Below, in pieces: positions 1 through 7,545 of a stretch of DNA of 23,297 nucleotides; positions within the stretch are counted from its first letter, which is position 1; every line of letters starts with the position of its first letter. The notes beneath the pieces are model-generated. The model did not search any database, was not told the origin of the DNA, and was given only the letters and a program-made list of their open reading frames with translations. Source of the stretch: CAYTQK01 sp964439745. Its GTDB lineage: Bacteria > Desulfobacterota > Desulfobacteria > Desulfobacterales > Desulfosudaceae. The DNA lies in the NCBI GenBank assembly GCA_964439745.1, contig CAYTQK010000011.1, positions 1 to 23,297 of the forward strand, in the 5' to 3' direction. The position numbers and the translations under genes are program-made.

Positions 1-390
1 CAGCCGGCCGGTTTCGATAACCGCCGGCAGCGGTGACACGGCTACCGGCTCGGCCCGGCCCCAGATATATTTCTGATAAGGCCGAACGGGATTGGCCTGT
101 TTTAATTTTTCGGCGGCCAGGGGATGTGCCAGCACCGGCACACCGCGCTCCCGGTGCAGCCGGCCGGCATTGCCGCTGTGGTCTTCATGATGGTGGGTCA
201 GCAGAATGCGGTTAATGGTTTTGCCCGTCAGCGCCCCGACAATCTCCCGGCCCATATGGCGCTGGCCGGTATCGATCAGAATCCCGTCCACCAGGTACAG
301 GTGGACCGTCATCAGGGGCGGACCCAGAGGGCCGAACCCGGCCTCCCAGGCCTCAAGGGGACCAAAACGTTTGGATCGAAAAACATGCAT
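1..390 (-). CDS. MBL-fold metallo-hydrolase, N-terminal 130 residues (cut by window edge)
   Basis: The frame opens at an ATG at 390 and runs unbroken off the left edge, so only the N-terminal part is seen. The zinc-binding metallo-beta-lactamase motif THHHEDHSGN is near residue 70, after a beta-strand ending in LIDTG (about residues 37-41), which is the usual order for this fold. The family contains zinc hydrolases acting on thioesters, lactones, phosphodiesters and other substrates; the substrate cannot be told from this fragment. The start lies 11 bases after the stop of the MerR regulator on the same strand, so the two are probably co-transcribed and the regulator may control this enzyme. 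No strong Shine-Dalgarno is seen in the short gap; translational coupling is possible. A second ATG four bases downstream is out of frame. Confidence 0.85.
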   Translation of the reverse strand, partial: MHVFRSKRFGPLEAWEAGFGPLGPPLMTVHLYLVDGILIDTGQRHMGREIVGALTGKTINRILLTHHHEDHSGNAGRLHRERGVPVLAHPLAAEKLKQANPVRPYQKYIWGRAEPVAVSPLPAVIETGRL

Positions 391-401
391 GGGAACGTTA
401 T

Positions 402-806
402 TTACTCCGACTGCTTCTGCTGCAGTTCATCCAGCCGATTCCGCAATGTCTTGCCCAGCTCCAGCATCTCCTGTTCCAGCAACTGCAGTTCGTGAATCTG
501 TTCCCGGATCTCCCGCAGTTTTCTGGCCCCGAAAACAATGGCCTTTTCGATCTGCTCCTGCTCATCCATGTCCACGTCATTGAACCCGATGATCTCGGCG
601 ATCTCGTCAAGCGTATATCCGAACCGCTTGCCCCGCAGAATCAGCCGCAGCCGGCTCCGGTCGCGCCTGGAATAGATGCGGTAATTCCCCTTGGAACGGC
701 GGGGGGAAATAAGATTCTTTTCTTCATAAAAGCGGATGGCACGGGGACTGATATCAAATTCCCGGGCCAGTTCGGAAATGGAATAGGATTCTTTGGGATC
801 TTCCAT
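402..806 (-). CDS. MerR-family transcriptional regulator (LiuR-like)
   Basis: This 134-residue protein has the MerR winged-helix DNA-binding domain at about residues 8-76: SISELAREFDISPRAIRFYE, then the wing GNYRIYSRRD and the second helix pair GYTLDEIAEIIG. A charged dimerisation coiled coil follows (about 85-130). There is no metal-binding cysteine set and no separate effector domain. The short form resembles the LiuR-type MerR regulators that control branched-chain and fatty acyl-CoA breakdown in proteobacteria; that link is inference. The start is supported by AGGAGT a few bases upstream. It heads a two-gene unit with the MBL-fold hydrolase, and a 20-bp near-perfect palindrome sits at its own promoter (900-919), which suggests autoregulation. 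Confidence 0.9.
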   Translation of the reverse strand: MEDPKESYSISELAREFDISPRAIRFYEEKNLISPRRSKGNYRIYSRRDRSRLRLILRGKRFGYTLDEIAEIIGFNDVDMDEQEQIEKAIVFGARKLREIREQIHELQLLEQEMLELGKTLRNRLDELQQKQSE

Positions 807-899
807 GCGGTGACTCCTGAGCTGGGGGCGTAATGCGACCGCCGGACAGCATTATCAGACTGACCCTCCTGACCCGCATACTACATGAAATATCCGGGG

Positions 900-936
900 T
901 AACCTTTACGTTAAGGTTAAGACGGCCTTTTGTCAA
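900..936 (-). promoter_or_regulatory. Candidate promoter and MerR operator upstream of the MerR–MBL unit
   Basis: On the minus strand a perfect TTGACA (936-931) is followed after 17 bases by TAACGT (913-908). A 20-bp palindrome at 900-919 (TAACCTT, ACGT core, AAGGTTA; one mismatched position in each half) overlaps the -10 region. MerR-family proteins bind dyads inside the promoter, and the half-site resembles the TTTACGT-type sites described for LiuR. The -35 box overlaps the last codon and stop of mtaB, so this is an internal promoter between two same-strand genes. Binding by the adjacent regulator is inferred from position. Confidence 0.55.
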
Positions 937-2249
937 CCCCGCACAAATCCTCGTACCCGCAGCCCCTCCAGATACTCGCCGATCCGCACGGAAATCTTTT
1001 GCCCCTGCAAAACATCCCCGCCATCCAGAAGAACCGTCAGATAATTGGCGGTGACCCCTTTCAGGCAGCCGGTTTCCCTGTCCCGGCGATCTTCCACCCG
1101 GATCGTAGTGGTGGTGCCTTTTTGACGGCGGGCAAACTCCGCCTTTTTCCGCTCGCCCAGTTCGCGCAGGCAGCGGCACCGCTCCCGGATAATCGAAGAA
1201 GATACGTGATCGGGATAATCAAAAGCCGGGGTTCCCCGCCGGGGGGAAAAGGGGAAGACGTGCAGGTAGGTCAGCGGCAGGCCGCGGATCAGATCAAAGG
1301 TGGCGCCAAAGGCCGACTCGTCCTCGCCGGGAAAACCCACCAGGAGATCCGCGCCGATGGCCGCGCGGGGAAGCTGCCGCCGGATACGCTCCACCCGGCC
1401 GGTAAAAACCTCCGCCGAGTAGGGGCGGCCCATTTTCTTCAGAATCCAATCCGCCCCGCTTTGCAGGGGAATGTGAAAATGATCACAGATCATGTCCGAG
1501 CGGCCGGCCAGATCGATGATCTCATCAGTCAGCTCCAAAGGTTCGATGGAACTGAGCCGGATGCGGGGAAGATCCGGATTTCCGTCAACATGCTGCAACA
1601 GATCCAGCAGTGTCAAGGCCTCCGGCAGATCCCGGCCATAGGCGCCCAGGTGGATTCCCGTCAGCACCACTTCCGCGTACCCCGCCGCGGAAAAACCTTC
1701 CAGCCGGGACAACACCTCTGCGGCCGGCATGCTGACACTCCTGCCCCGGGCATGGGGAACGATGCAGTAAGTGCAGAAGGCATTGCAGCCGTCCTGGATT
1801 TTCAAAAAGGGACGGGCGCGGTCCCCGACGCCGACCGGCAGCACCGGATAACAGGGAAAGACGCCGGGATGATCGCTTTCATCCACCAGTTCCGGCACTC
1901 CTCCTACCGCGGCCAGGCGTTCCCGGATCAGTTCCGGCAGACGGTGCTTGGCCGCGTGGGTCACGATCAGGTCCGCGCAGCCCGTGGCGCGCAGCGCCCC
2001 GGCGTCGACGGTGGCGTAGCAGCCGGCCGCGACCACCAGGGCGCCGGGGTGCTCCCGCCGGCAGCGCCGTACCGCCTGACGGGACTGCATGGCCGCCCGG
2101 CCCGTGACCGTGCAGGTATTGACGATACAGAGGGCAACCGGGCCGGCACTATCCCGGCACCAGCCATCAGCCTCCAGAGACGCCGCAATGGCTTCGGACT
2201 CAAACTGGTTGACCTTGCATCCCAGGGTTTTGATCGCAAACTGTTTCAT
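933..2249 (-). CDS. mtaB: tRNA (t6A37) methylthiotransferase MtaB
   Basis: This 438-residue radical-SAM enzyme adds a methylthio group to N6-threonylcarbamoyladenosine at position 37 of tRNAs reading ANN codons. The N-terminal UPF0004 domain carries the three cysteines of the auxiliary 4Fe-4S cluster (C11 in TLGCKVNQFES, C46 in NTCTVTG, C77 in AAGC). The radical-SAM cysteines are C155, C159 and C162 (CNAFCTYC), followed by IVPHARG. A TRAM-like C-terminal segment follows. The opening TLGCKVN and the IVPHARGR signature point to MtaB rather than MiaB, whose paralogue lies at 5551-6966. The ATG overlaps the mnmA stop by four bases (ATGA), so the two are translationally coupled. Confidence 0.93.
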   Translation of the reverse strand: MKQFAIKTLGCKVNQFESEAIAASLEADGWCRDSAGPVALCIVNTCTVTGRAAMQSRQAVRRCRREHPGALVVAAGCYATVDAGALRATGCADLIVTHAAKHRLPELIRERLAAVGGVPELVDESDHPGVFPCYPVLPVGVGDRARPFLKIQDGCNAFCTYCIVPHARGRSVSMPAAEVLSRLEGFSAAGYAEVVLTGIHLGAYGRDLPEALTLLDLLQHVDGNPDLPRIRLSSIEPLELTDEIIDLAGRSDMICDHFHIPLQSGADWILKKMGRPYSAEVFTGRVERIRRQLPRAAIGADLLVGFPGEDESAFGATFDLIRGLPLTYLHVFPFSPRRGTPAFDYPDHVSSSIIRERCRCLRELGERKKAEFARRQKGTTTTIRVEDRRDRETGCLKGVTANYLTVLLDGGDVLQGQKISVRIGEYLEGLRVRGFVRG

Positions 2250-3277
2250 GGGATTGATTCGGTAATGATGCCGGCACCGGCCACCCGCTCGCCGTCATAA
2301 AAGACCGCGCCCTGACCGGGGGTAATGCCGAACTGCGGCGTGTGAAAAGCGATCAAGGCCGTATCATCCGGCCCGGATTCCACCGTGGCCGCGACCGGGC
2401 GGTGCTGGTACCGGACCTGCACAAAATAAGCCGCCCTTGATTTTCCCGGCCGGGCCAGCCAGTTGACTTGTCGCAGCCGACAGCGAGAAACGAGGAGCTG
2501 ATCCCGGGTGCCGACCCGGATACGGTTGGCGGACACGTCAATGGCAGACACGTAATACGGCGCCGGGGCCGGACAATTGATGCCCCGTCGCTGGCCGATG
2601 GTAAAACGATGCACGCCCGGATGGGTACCAATGACGTTCCCCGCCATGTCCACAATTTTTCCCGGACAAGGCGGACGATCCAGCCGCTGCTGGATCAAGT
2701 CGCCATAGGAAGTGCCCGGCGGAATAAAACAAATGTCCTGGCTTTCTTTGCGGAGGGCCGGGGCGAGATCCTTGGCCGCGGCCATTTCCCGGACCTCTTC
2801 CTTGGTCCAAGCCCCCAGGGGAAAGCAGCTATGTTGCAATTGTCCGCGGCGCAGAAACGCCAGAAAATAGCTCTGATCCTTGGCCGAATCCTTACCCCGC
2901 CGCAGCACCGGCCCGTCAGGAGATGCTGCGATCCGGCAGTAATGACCGGTGGCGATTTTGCCGGCACCCTGCTGCCGGGCATAATCCAGCGCCACGCCGA
3001 ACTTGATGGCCATGTTGCAATGTATACAGGGATTGGGGGTTTCTCCACGGCAATAGGCATCCACAAAATAATCCCCCACGGCGGATTCAAATGACGACCG
3101 GCAGTCCAGGACCTCCACGGGAATCCCCGCCCGATGGGAGAGTTGCGCGACCGCCAGCGGAGACAATTCGTTGTACCCGGTCAGCAGGTGCAGGCCGGTC
3201 ACGTCCGGCTGCTGTTCCCGCAGCAGTCGGGCCGCAGCCAGAGAATCGATACCGCCGCTGACCAGGACATAGACCAT
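2246..3277 (-). CDS. mnmA: tRNA-specific 2-thiouridylase MnmA
   Basis: This 343-residue enzyme activates U34 of Lys, Glu and Gln tRNAs with ATP and replaces oxygen 2 with sulfur. The PP-loop SGGIDS is at residues 7-12, followed by the TPNPCIHCN segment, GHY at 111-113 and the second catalytic cysteine in SQDICFIP (C183). The C-terminal barrel shows FTIGQRRG and TPGQGAVFYDGERV, typical of the family. It is somewhat shorter than the usual 355-370 residues because the region between the PP-loop and the first cysteine is compact. The NPDxLC motif common in the family is here NPCIHC, giving a CxxC...C set (C84, C87, C183). It is coupled to mtaB downstream and starts 6 bases after the PanE-like gene. 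Confidence 0.92.
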   Translation of the reverse strand: MVYVLVSGGIDSLAAARLLREQQPDVTGLHLLTGYNELSPLAVAQLSHRAGIPVEVLDCRSSFESAVGDYFVDAYCRGETPNPCIHCNMAIKFGVALDYARQQGAGKIATGHYCRIAASPDGPVLRRGKDSAKDQSYFLAFLRRGQLQHSCFPLGAWTKEEVREMAAAKDLAPALRKESQDICFIPPGTSYGDLIQQRLDRPPCPGKIVDMAGNVIGTHPGVHRFTIGQRRGINCPAPAPYYVSAIDVSANRIRVGTRDQLLVSRCRLRQVNWLARPGKSRAAYFVQVRYQHRPVAATVESGPDDTALIAFHTPQFGITPGQGAVFYDGERVAGAGIITESIP

Positions 3278-3283
3278 GGGACC

Positions 3284-4213
3284 TTACTGCCTGTTGCGTT
3301 TATCCAGAAAGGACAGTTCATCGGCGACCGCCGCCGCCCGCAGCATTTCCACGCCGGCTTTCCGGGCGGCCGCAATGGGCCGCCGGTAAATCCCCTCGAT
3401 CTCCAGCGGCCGGCCGGCCTCGTAATCCAGCTTCATGCTGGGACTGTAGGCAACCATCTCCCGGGTGGCCGCCAGCATGATATCGATGAAACCGTCTCCC
3501 AGGTCATGGCCGCAGGCCCGGGCGGCCGCCGTCACCTCGGTCATGATATTCCGCACCAGGGCCAGGGAGTCCGGGTCAGCCATGAGCTGATCGGTGGTGG
3601 CGCCGAGAACCACGGCGGTACCATTGAAAGCCATGTTCCAGACCAGTTTCTGCCAGCGGGCCAGGCCCAGGTCCGCGGTCACGTCCACGGAGATGCCGGC
3701 CGCGGCAAAGGTATCGGCCACCGCCTGCAGGGTCGGCGTAATGCCGGCCGCACCGCCGTTGGGGGAATACTCACCCAGGCGAACCGAGCCGAAATCCAGG
3801 TGACGGATATGCCCCGGGCCGACCTTGTTGCTGCACAGAAAACAAAGACCGCCGATGATGGTGGCCGCCGGCACCAGTTCCGCGGCCGCGGCTTCCACGC
3901 CCAGCCCGTTCTGGAGCATGATCACGACCCCCCCGGCTTTGGTCACCGGCGGCAGGATGGAAACCAGCGCATCATTGGCGGTGGTTTTCAGCGCCACCAG
4001 CACCACGTCGCAGCGGGGCATATCTTCGGGCCGCCGGTAAATATTGATGCCGGTCAGGTGAAAATCACCGTCCCTGGAATCCACCCGCAGCCCCTCGGCC
4101 GCGACATGGTCGTAATCACTATGCAGCAGAAAATGGGTATCCAAACCGTGCCGGCACAACAGGCCGCCGTAATAGCCGCCCACCGCGCCGGTACCGATAA
4201 CTCCGTATTTCAT
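3284..4213 (-). CDS. panE: 2-dehydropantoate 2-reductase-type (PanE/ApbA) oxidoreductase
   Basis: This 309-residue protein would reduce 2-dehydropantoate to pantoate with NADPH in pantothenate and CoA synthesis. It has the N-terminal Rossmann motif GTGAVGG at 7-13, the substrate-side QNG at 101-103 and the family lysine at K189 within WQKLVWNMAFN. The C-terminal segment SMKLDYEAGRPLEIE supplies the serine and glutamate that bind substrate in characterised enzymes. Many genomes hold several ketopantoate-reductase-like paralogues, so the assignment to pantothenate synthesis is likely but not certain. It begins a minus-strand unit with mnmA and mtaB. The link to tRNA thiolation is by position only. 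A candidate promoter lies at 4264-4291. Confidence 0.85.
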   Translation of the reverse strand: MKYGVIGTGAVGGYYGGLLCRHGLDTHFLLHSDYDHVAAEGLRVDSRDGDFHLTGINIYRRPEDMPRCDVVLVALKTTANDALVSILPPVTKAGGVVIMLQNGLGVEAAAAELVPAATIIGGLCFLCSNKVGPGHIRHLDFGSVRLGEYSPNGGAAGITPTLQAVADTFAAAGISVDVTADLGLARWQKLVWNMAFNGTAVVLGATTDQLMADPDSLALVRNIMTEVTAAARACGHDLGDGFIDIMLAATREMVAYSPSMKLDYEAGRPLEIEGIYRRPIAAARKAGVEMLRAAAVADELSFLDKRNRQ

Positions 4214-4235
4214 AATAAACCTGTGTTTTTCACCG

Positions 4236-4291
4236 TTGCCGGCTTCGTAAAAGCCCCGGCCTGATTATTCCGGCCTTCTCCGGGATGACAA
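4236..4291. repeat. Repeat-like double hairpin in the panE upstream region
   Basis: Two adjacent stem-loops are visible: GCCGGCTT/AAGCCCCGGC (4238-4260, with a two-base bulge) and ATTCCGG/CCGGGAT (4267-4286, one G-U pair). The arrangement, with an ATTCCGG...CCGG-ATGA sequence, resembles small dispersed intergenic palindromes found in many proteobacteria. There is only one copy in this window, so its repeated nature is inferred. Confidence 0.3.
4264..4291 (-). promoter_or_regulatory. Candidate sigma-70 promoter for panE-mnmA-mtaB
   Basis: On the minus strand TTGTCA (4291-4286) and AATAAT (4269-4264), each one mismatch from consensus, are separated by 16 bases. The -10 lies about 50 bases upstream of the panE ATG. 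The site coincides with a hairpin-forming, repeat-like sequence, so the match could be partly accidental. Confidence 0.4.
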
Positions 4292-4346
4292 CCATTTTAA
4301 AATATTGTCTTTTTGCGAAGCGGTCTTCTTTTTGTTACTTCCTATT

Positions 4347-4373
4347 AAAAAGCCGGGGAAAAGCGACCCCGGC
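4347..4373 (-). terminator. Rho-independent terminator after the PHP gene
   Basis: Read on the minus strand, GCCGGGG and CCCCGGC form a 7-bp GC stem around an 8-base loop, directly followed by TTTTT. It lies about 43 bases past the PHP stop and would end the DUF4911-miaB-nuclease-PHP transcript. Confidence 0.75.
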
Positions 4374-4415
4374 CACACTCCCGGCACCGACTGACCGCCG
4401 GCTGTTTTTCACAAA

Positions 4416-5051
4416 TTACAAAAAACGGGCGGCGTTGTCCTGCATCTTCGTAAAATCGGCCTCCGTCAGGCCGGCCCCGCACACGACGCGACGGGCGAAA
4501 TCGCCGTCGATGAGATCCGCAGGAGCGTGCGAATCCGTGTTGATGACCAGGCCGGCGCCTGTTTTCCCGGCCATGGCGGCAACATGACCGTTGCTCAGGC
4601 TGTGTCCGGCCCGGGCGGATATTTCCAGCAGCACGTTGCGCCGGGCCGCCTGTGCGGCCTCTTCTTCGGTGATCAGTCCGGGATGGGCCAGGACATCGGC
4701 GCCGGCCGCGATGGCCGCCTGGTTGGTACCCGCGGCCACCGGCTCGACCAGGGTTTCCCCGTGAACGATGACAATCCTGGCTCCCAGCAGCCGGGCCTGT
4801 TCGACCAGGGAGGCGATCTGGTCCGGCGGCACATGGGTCAATTCAATGCCGGGAATCACCCTGATGCGCAAAAAGCGGTTCAGGGTTTCCGCCGCCTTGA
4901 CCAGCCGAGGCACCACGAAATCCAGGTTGGCGATATCGCCGTGGTCGGTCAGGCCGATGGCCGTCAGCCCCTTGCACTCGGCCCGCCGGGCCAGCTCCGA
5001 AGGGACCAGCACACCATCGCTGAAAATGGTATGGGTATGCAGATCAATCAT
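4416..5051 (-). CDS. PHP-domain phosphoesterase (histidinol-phosphatase-like)
   Basis: This 211-residue PHP-fold metal-dependent phosphoesterase keeps all the expected ligand motifs: DLHTH (H5, H7), TDHGD (D36, H37), GIEL (E70), HGE (H98), AHPG (H123) and NTDSH (D173, H175). The PHP family includes histidinol-phosphate phosphatases, trinucleotide phosphoesterases and polymerase proofreading domains. The small stand-alone form matches proteins labelled histidinol phosphate phosphatase domain, but no other his gene is nearby, so the substrate is open. It starts 9 bases after the bifunctional-nuclease stop and ends in front of a good terminator, making it the last gene of the miaB unit. Confidence 0.85.
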   Translation of the reverse strand: MIDLHTHTIFSDGVLVPSELARRAECKGLTAIGLTDHGDIANLDFVVPRLVKAAETLNRFLRIRVIPGIELTHVPPDQIASLVEQARLLGARIVIVHGETLVEPVAAGTNQAAIAAGADVLAHPGLITEEEAAQAARRNVLLEISARAGHSLSNGHVAAMAGKTGAGLVINTDSHAPADLIDGDFARRVVCGAGLTEADFTKMQDNAARFL

Positions 5052-5060
5052 GGATCGTCA

Positions 5061-5561
5061 CTACACCTTGTATTTGCCGAAATCGTCGGGCGACAGTTTT
5101 TCCAGATAATCGGCCCATTTTTTACCTTCTTCGCTCTGGTCTTCCATCTGGTATGTCCGTACGCCGCCGGAAGTCAGTTCCGCGATAACCTTCTCATCAA
5201 TGTAGATCGGCGCCTGGAAACGGACCGCCAGGGCAATGGCATCACTGGGGCGGGCATCCAGGAAGAACTCCTGCTCATTCACCAGAAAATGAAGTTTTGC
5301 AAAAAAGGTATTGTTTTTCAGATCACAGATATCGATCCGGATCACCTCGGTGTCCATGCGGGTAATAAAATTCTTGAAAAGGTCATGGGTCATGGGCCGG
5401 TCAAATTCGATCTGCTGCAGCGCCGAGGCAATGGCGGTTGCCTCCAGCAATCCGATCCAGATGGGAACGGCCTGGTCGGTTTCTTCCGTTCGCAGAATCA
5501 GAACCGGCGCGTTGGCTTCTTCATCAACCGTCAAGCCCACAATTTGCACTTTACGCAGCAT
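5061..5561 (-). CDS. Bifunctional nuclease family protein (BFN/DUF151)
   Basis: This 166-residue protein belongs to the DUF151 family. It opens with MLRKVQIVGLTVDEEANAPV and carries the family signature LDARPSDAIALAVR near residues 101-114. Plant and bacterial members are reported to have RNase and DNase activity; the physiological role in bacteria is poorly known. The chosen ATG at 5561 gives the usual family N-terminus and has AGAGGG upstream. The frame is open further upstream to 5642, but that stretch lies inside miaB and looks non-family. The start overlaps the end of miaB by 11 bases, so translation is probably coupled. The gene ends in TAG. Confidence 0.88.
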   Translation of the reverse strand: MLRKVQIVGLTVDEEANAPVLILRTEETDQAVPIWIGLLEATAIASALQQIEFDRPMTHDLFKNFITRMDTEVIRIDICDLKNNTFFAKLHFLVNEQEFFLDARPSDAIALAVRFQAPIYIDEKVIAELTSGGVRTYQMEDQSEEGKKWADYLEKLSPDDFGKYKV

Positions 5562-6966
5562 TGGTTTGCCCTCTTGTTGGGTCGGTATTGTCATCCCCCT
5601 GCACCACCCGGCCGGACAGGCTGTGCGCGTACCCATGATCAATCTTCACCTGCACAAGACGGCCCGGGTGGATGGGCGGCGTTTCCAGGGGTTCTTCTGC
5701 GGAACGGAAATTGACCACCTTGTTGGAGGTGGTCCGCCCGGACCATTGCGTATCTGTCCCGTCCGCGCCAGGGGCCGGACCACCGGCACGCTTGCTGGGT
5801 CCCTCCACCAGCACGGCTGCCGTGGTTCCTTCCAGTGTGCGATTCTTACCGGCGCTGATCTCTGCCTGGCGTTCCAGGAGCATGGCCAGTCGGCGCTTTT
5901 TCTCCGCCTCGGAAATTTTGCCGGAAAATCCGGCCGCCGGTGCCAGCGGGCGGTCCGAATATATAAAAGCAAATATATTATCAAACCGGACCTCATCCAG
6001 CAGGTGCAGGGTAGCTTCAAAATCTGCCTCGGTTTCCCCGGGAAACCCCACGATCAGGTCGGTGGTGATGGCCATATCGGGACGTACTGCCCGGAGCCGG
6101 GCCAGTTTTCCCAGGTAACTGTCCCGGGTGTATCTCCGGTTCATCCGCTTCAAAACCGCATCGGAACCGGACTGGACCGGCAGATGAAAGTGGTTGCAGA
6201 GCTTATCAAGTTTTCCGAAGGCGGCTACCAGCTCTTCGGAAAGATCCTTGGGATGCGAGGTGGTAAACCGCAGCCGCCGCAGCCCGTCAATACCGTTTAC
6301 CATCGCCAGCAGCTCGGGAAAAGTGCACAGGCCCTCCTTGTTGCCGTAGCTGTTAACGTTCTGGCCCAGCAGGGTAACTTCCCGGACACCGGCAGACACC
6401 AGTTTCCGTACTTCTTGAAGAATGGCCTCCGGGTGGCGGCTGGTTTCCCGCCCGCGCACGTAGGGCACCACACAATAGGTGCAGTAATTATCACACCCCC
6501 GCATGATGGTGACAAATTCAGAGACACCGCCGGCGGGACGGCCCTCGGGATAATCGGTTTCGATAACGGTCACGGACATATCCACATCCACCCGCGGAGT
6601 GCCGTCGGCCTGTACGGCCTGAATCAGTTGCGGCAGGCGGCTGACGGCATGGGTTCCAAAGACGATATCAACCTGGGAGAACTTGTCCAGGAGGGCCCGG
6701 CCTTCCTGCTGGGCCACGCAGCCGCCGATCGCGATAATCATGCCCGGATGGCGCCGCTTGGCCCGGGCCAGCCGGCCGATGAAACTCAGGGCTTTCTGCC
6801 TGGCCTTGGCCCGGATGGTACAGGTGTTGACAATGACCACGTCGGCCCCGTCAAAGTCCGCCCGCGGATGATATCCCTGCTGCCGGAGGGCCGCTGCCAG
6901 CCGGGACGAGTCATACACGTTCATCTGGCAGCCGATGGTGTTGATATAAAAACTTTTGTCACTCAT
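5551..6966 (-). CDS. miaB: tRNA-2-methylthio-N6-dimethylallyladenosine synthase MiaB
   Basis: This 471-residue radical-SAM methylthiotransferase converts i6A37 to ms2i6A37 in tRNAs reading UNN codons. The auxiliary-cluster cysteines are C13 (TIGCQMNVYDS), C49 (NTCTIRAKA) and C83 (GGCVAQQEG). The radical-SAM cysteines are C158, C162 and C165 (CDNYCTYC), followed by VVPYVRGRE. LLGQNVNSYG and the TRAM-domain motif QWSGRTTSNKVVNF confirm MiaB rather than MtaB or RimO. The protein is slightly longer than typical, with a C-terminal tail past the TRAM domain. It lies between a DUF4911 protein and the bifunctional nuclease. No convincing Shine-Dalgarno precedes the ATG. Confidence 0.95.
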   Translation of the reverse strand: MSDKSFYINTIGCQMNVYDSSRLAAALRQQGYHPRADFDGADVVIVNTCTIRAKARQKALSFIGRLARAKRRHPGMIIAIGGCVAQQEGRALLDKFSQVDIVFGTHAVSRLPQLIQAVQADGTPRVDVDMSVTVIETDYPEGRPAGGVSEFVTIMRGCDNYCTYCVVPYVRGRETSRHPEAILQEVRKLVSAGVREVTLLGQNVNSYGNKEGLCTFPELLAMVNGIDGLRRLRFTTSHPKDLSEELVAAFGKLDKLCNHFHLPVQSGSDAVLKRMNRRYTRDSYLGKLARLRAVRPDMAITTDLIVGFPGETEADFEATLHLLDEVRFDNIFAFIYSDRPLAPAAGFSGKISEAEKKRRLAMLLERQAEISAGKNRTLEGTTAAVLVEGPSKRAGGPAPGADGTDTQWSGRTTSNKVVNFRSAEEPLETPPIHPGRLVQVKIDHGYAHSLSGRVVQGDDNTDPTRGQTNAA

Positions 6967-7005
6967 TTGATTCGTGGCTGGGGTCTTTTCCCGGCTCTCA
7001 TTGTT

Positions 7006-7317
7006 TTATTTGCCATCCATTTTCCTGTCCTTGGCGGGATTTTCCGGTTCCATCCGTATTTCCGGCGCCAGTCCATTGAGAATGGCGGTAAATTCAGCTT
7101 CACACCCGGATGGTATGGAAAATACCACGGAACCCTTTGGGGGGTCAATTGTCGTCATCATGGCCACTCCTTCGCATCCCTCCAGCACAAATCGGAGAAA
7201 GGCGATCTCCCGCCTGTCCACCCGGTAGAACTTGCGAATCATGGACAAAACGGAAACAGGCCTGACAGAATCAGACGAGACCTGACCGGACTGCCGGCCA
7301 CCGACAGCATTACTCAT
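7006..7317 (-). CDS. DUF4911-type small protein
   Basis: This 103-residue protein has a core at about residues 26-75 of the form IRKFYRVDRREIAFLRFVLE, then CEGVAMMTTIDPPKGSVVFSIP. That pattern fits my recollection of DUF4911, a small family of unknown function. The core (read of a tRNA or ligand, then a strand and a PKG turn) gives no catalytic motif. The end is rich in E, P, K and D. It lies 39 bases upstream of miaB on the same strand and so appears to be the first gene of that unit. An alternative start at an internal Met (residue 26) would leave only the conserved core, but no better ribosome site is seen there. Confidence 0.65.
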   Translation of the reverse strand: MSNAVGGRQSGQVSSDSVRPVSVLSMIRKFYRVDRREIAFLRFVLEGCEGVAMMTTIDPPKGSVVFSIPSGCEAEFTAILNGLAPEIRMEPENPAKDRKMDGK

Positions 7318-7545
7318 ATCAAACCAGCCTTACCTAAACCAGCAAAAAGGCGTAAAAACCGTCTGCTTTCTGAACGAAACGATATTTAACAGGACGCCGC
7401 GGTTACTTTTGTAAACCCGGACGGAAACGTAAATTCTTGCGGACAGAAAAGATGTGTTATCTTACAGCAACACTGCCACGATAACCAGCGGGAACGAAAA
7501 TCTGTTTCTTACATAATGGGTTTTGCCGCCCCGCGCCGGTGAAAT

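Noticed and set aside
930..2300. Long plus-strand open frame (456 codons) opposite mtaB
   Set aside because: It is antisense to a clear MtaB with all cysteines in place; it has no family motif and arises from GC-rich third positions.
5311..7389. Very long plus-strand open frame (692 codons) opposite miaB
   Set aside because: It spans several minus-strand genes and intergenic DNA, has no domain pattern, and is a codon-bias shadow.
7395..7480. Sigma-54 promoter (TGGCAG...TTGCTG) upstream of the DUF4911 gene on the minus strand
   Set aside because: The distance between the GG and GC elements is three bases too short.
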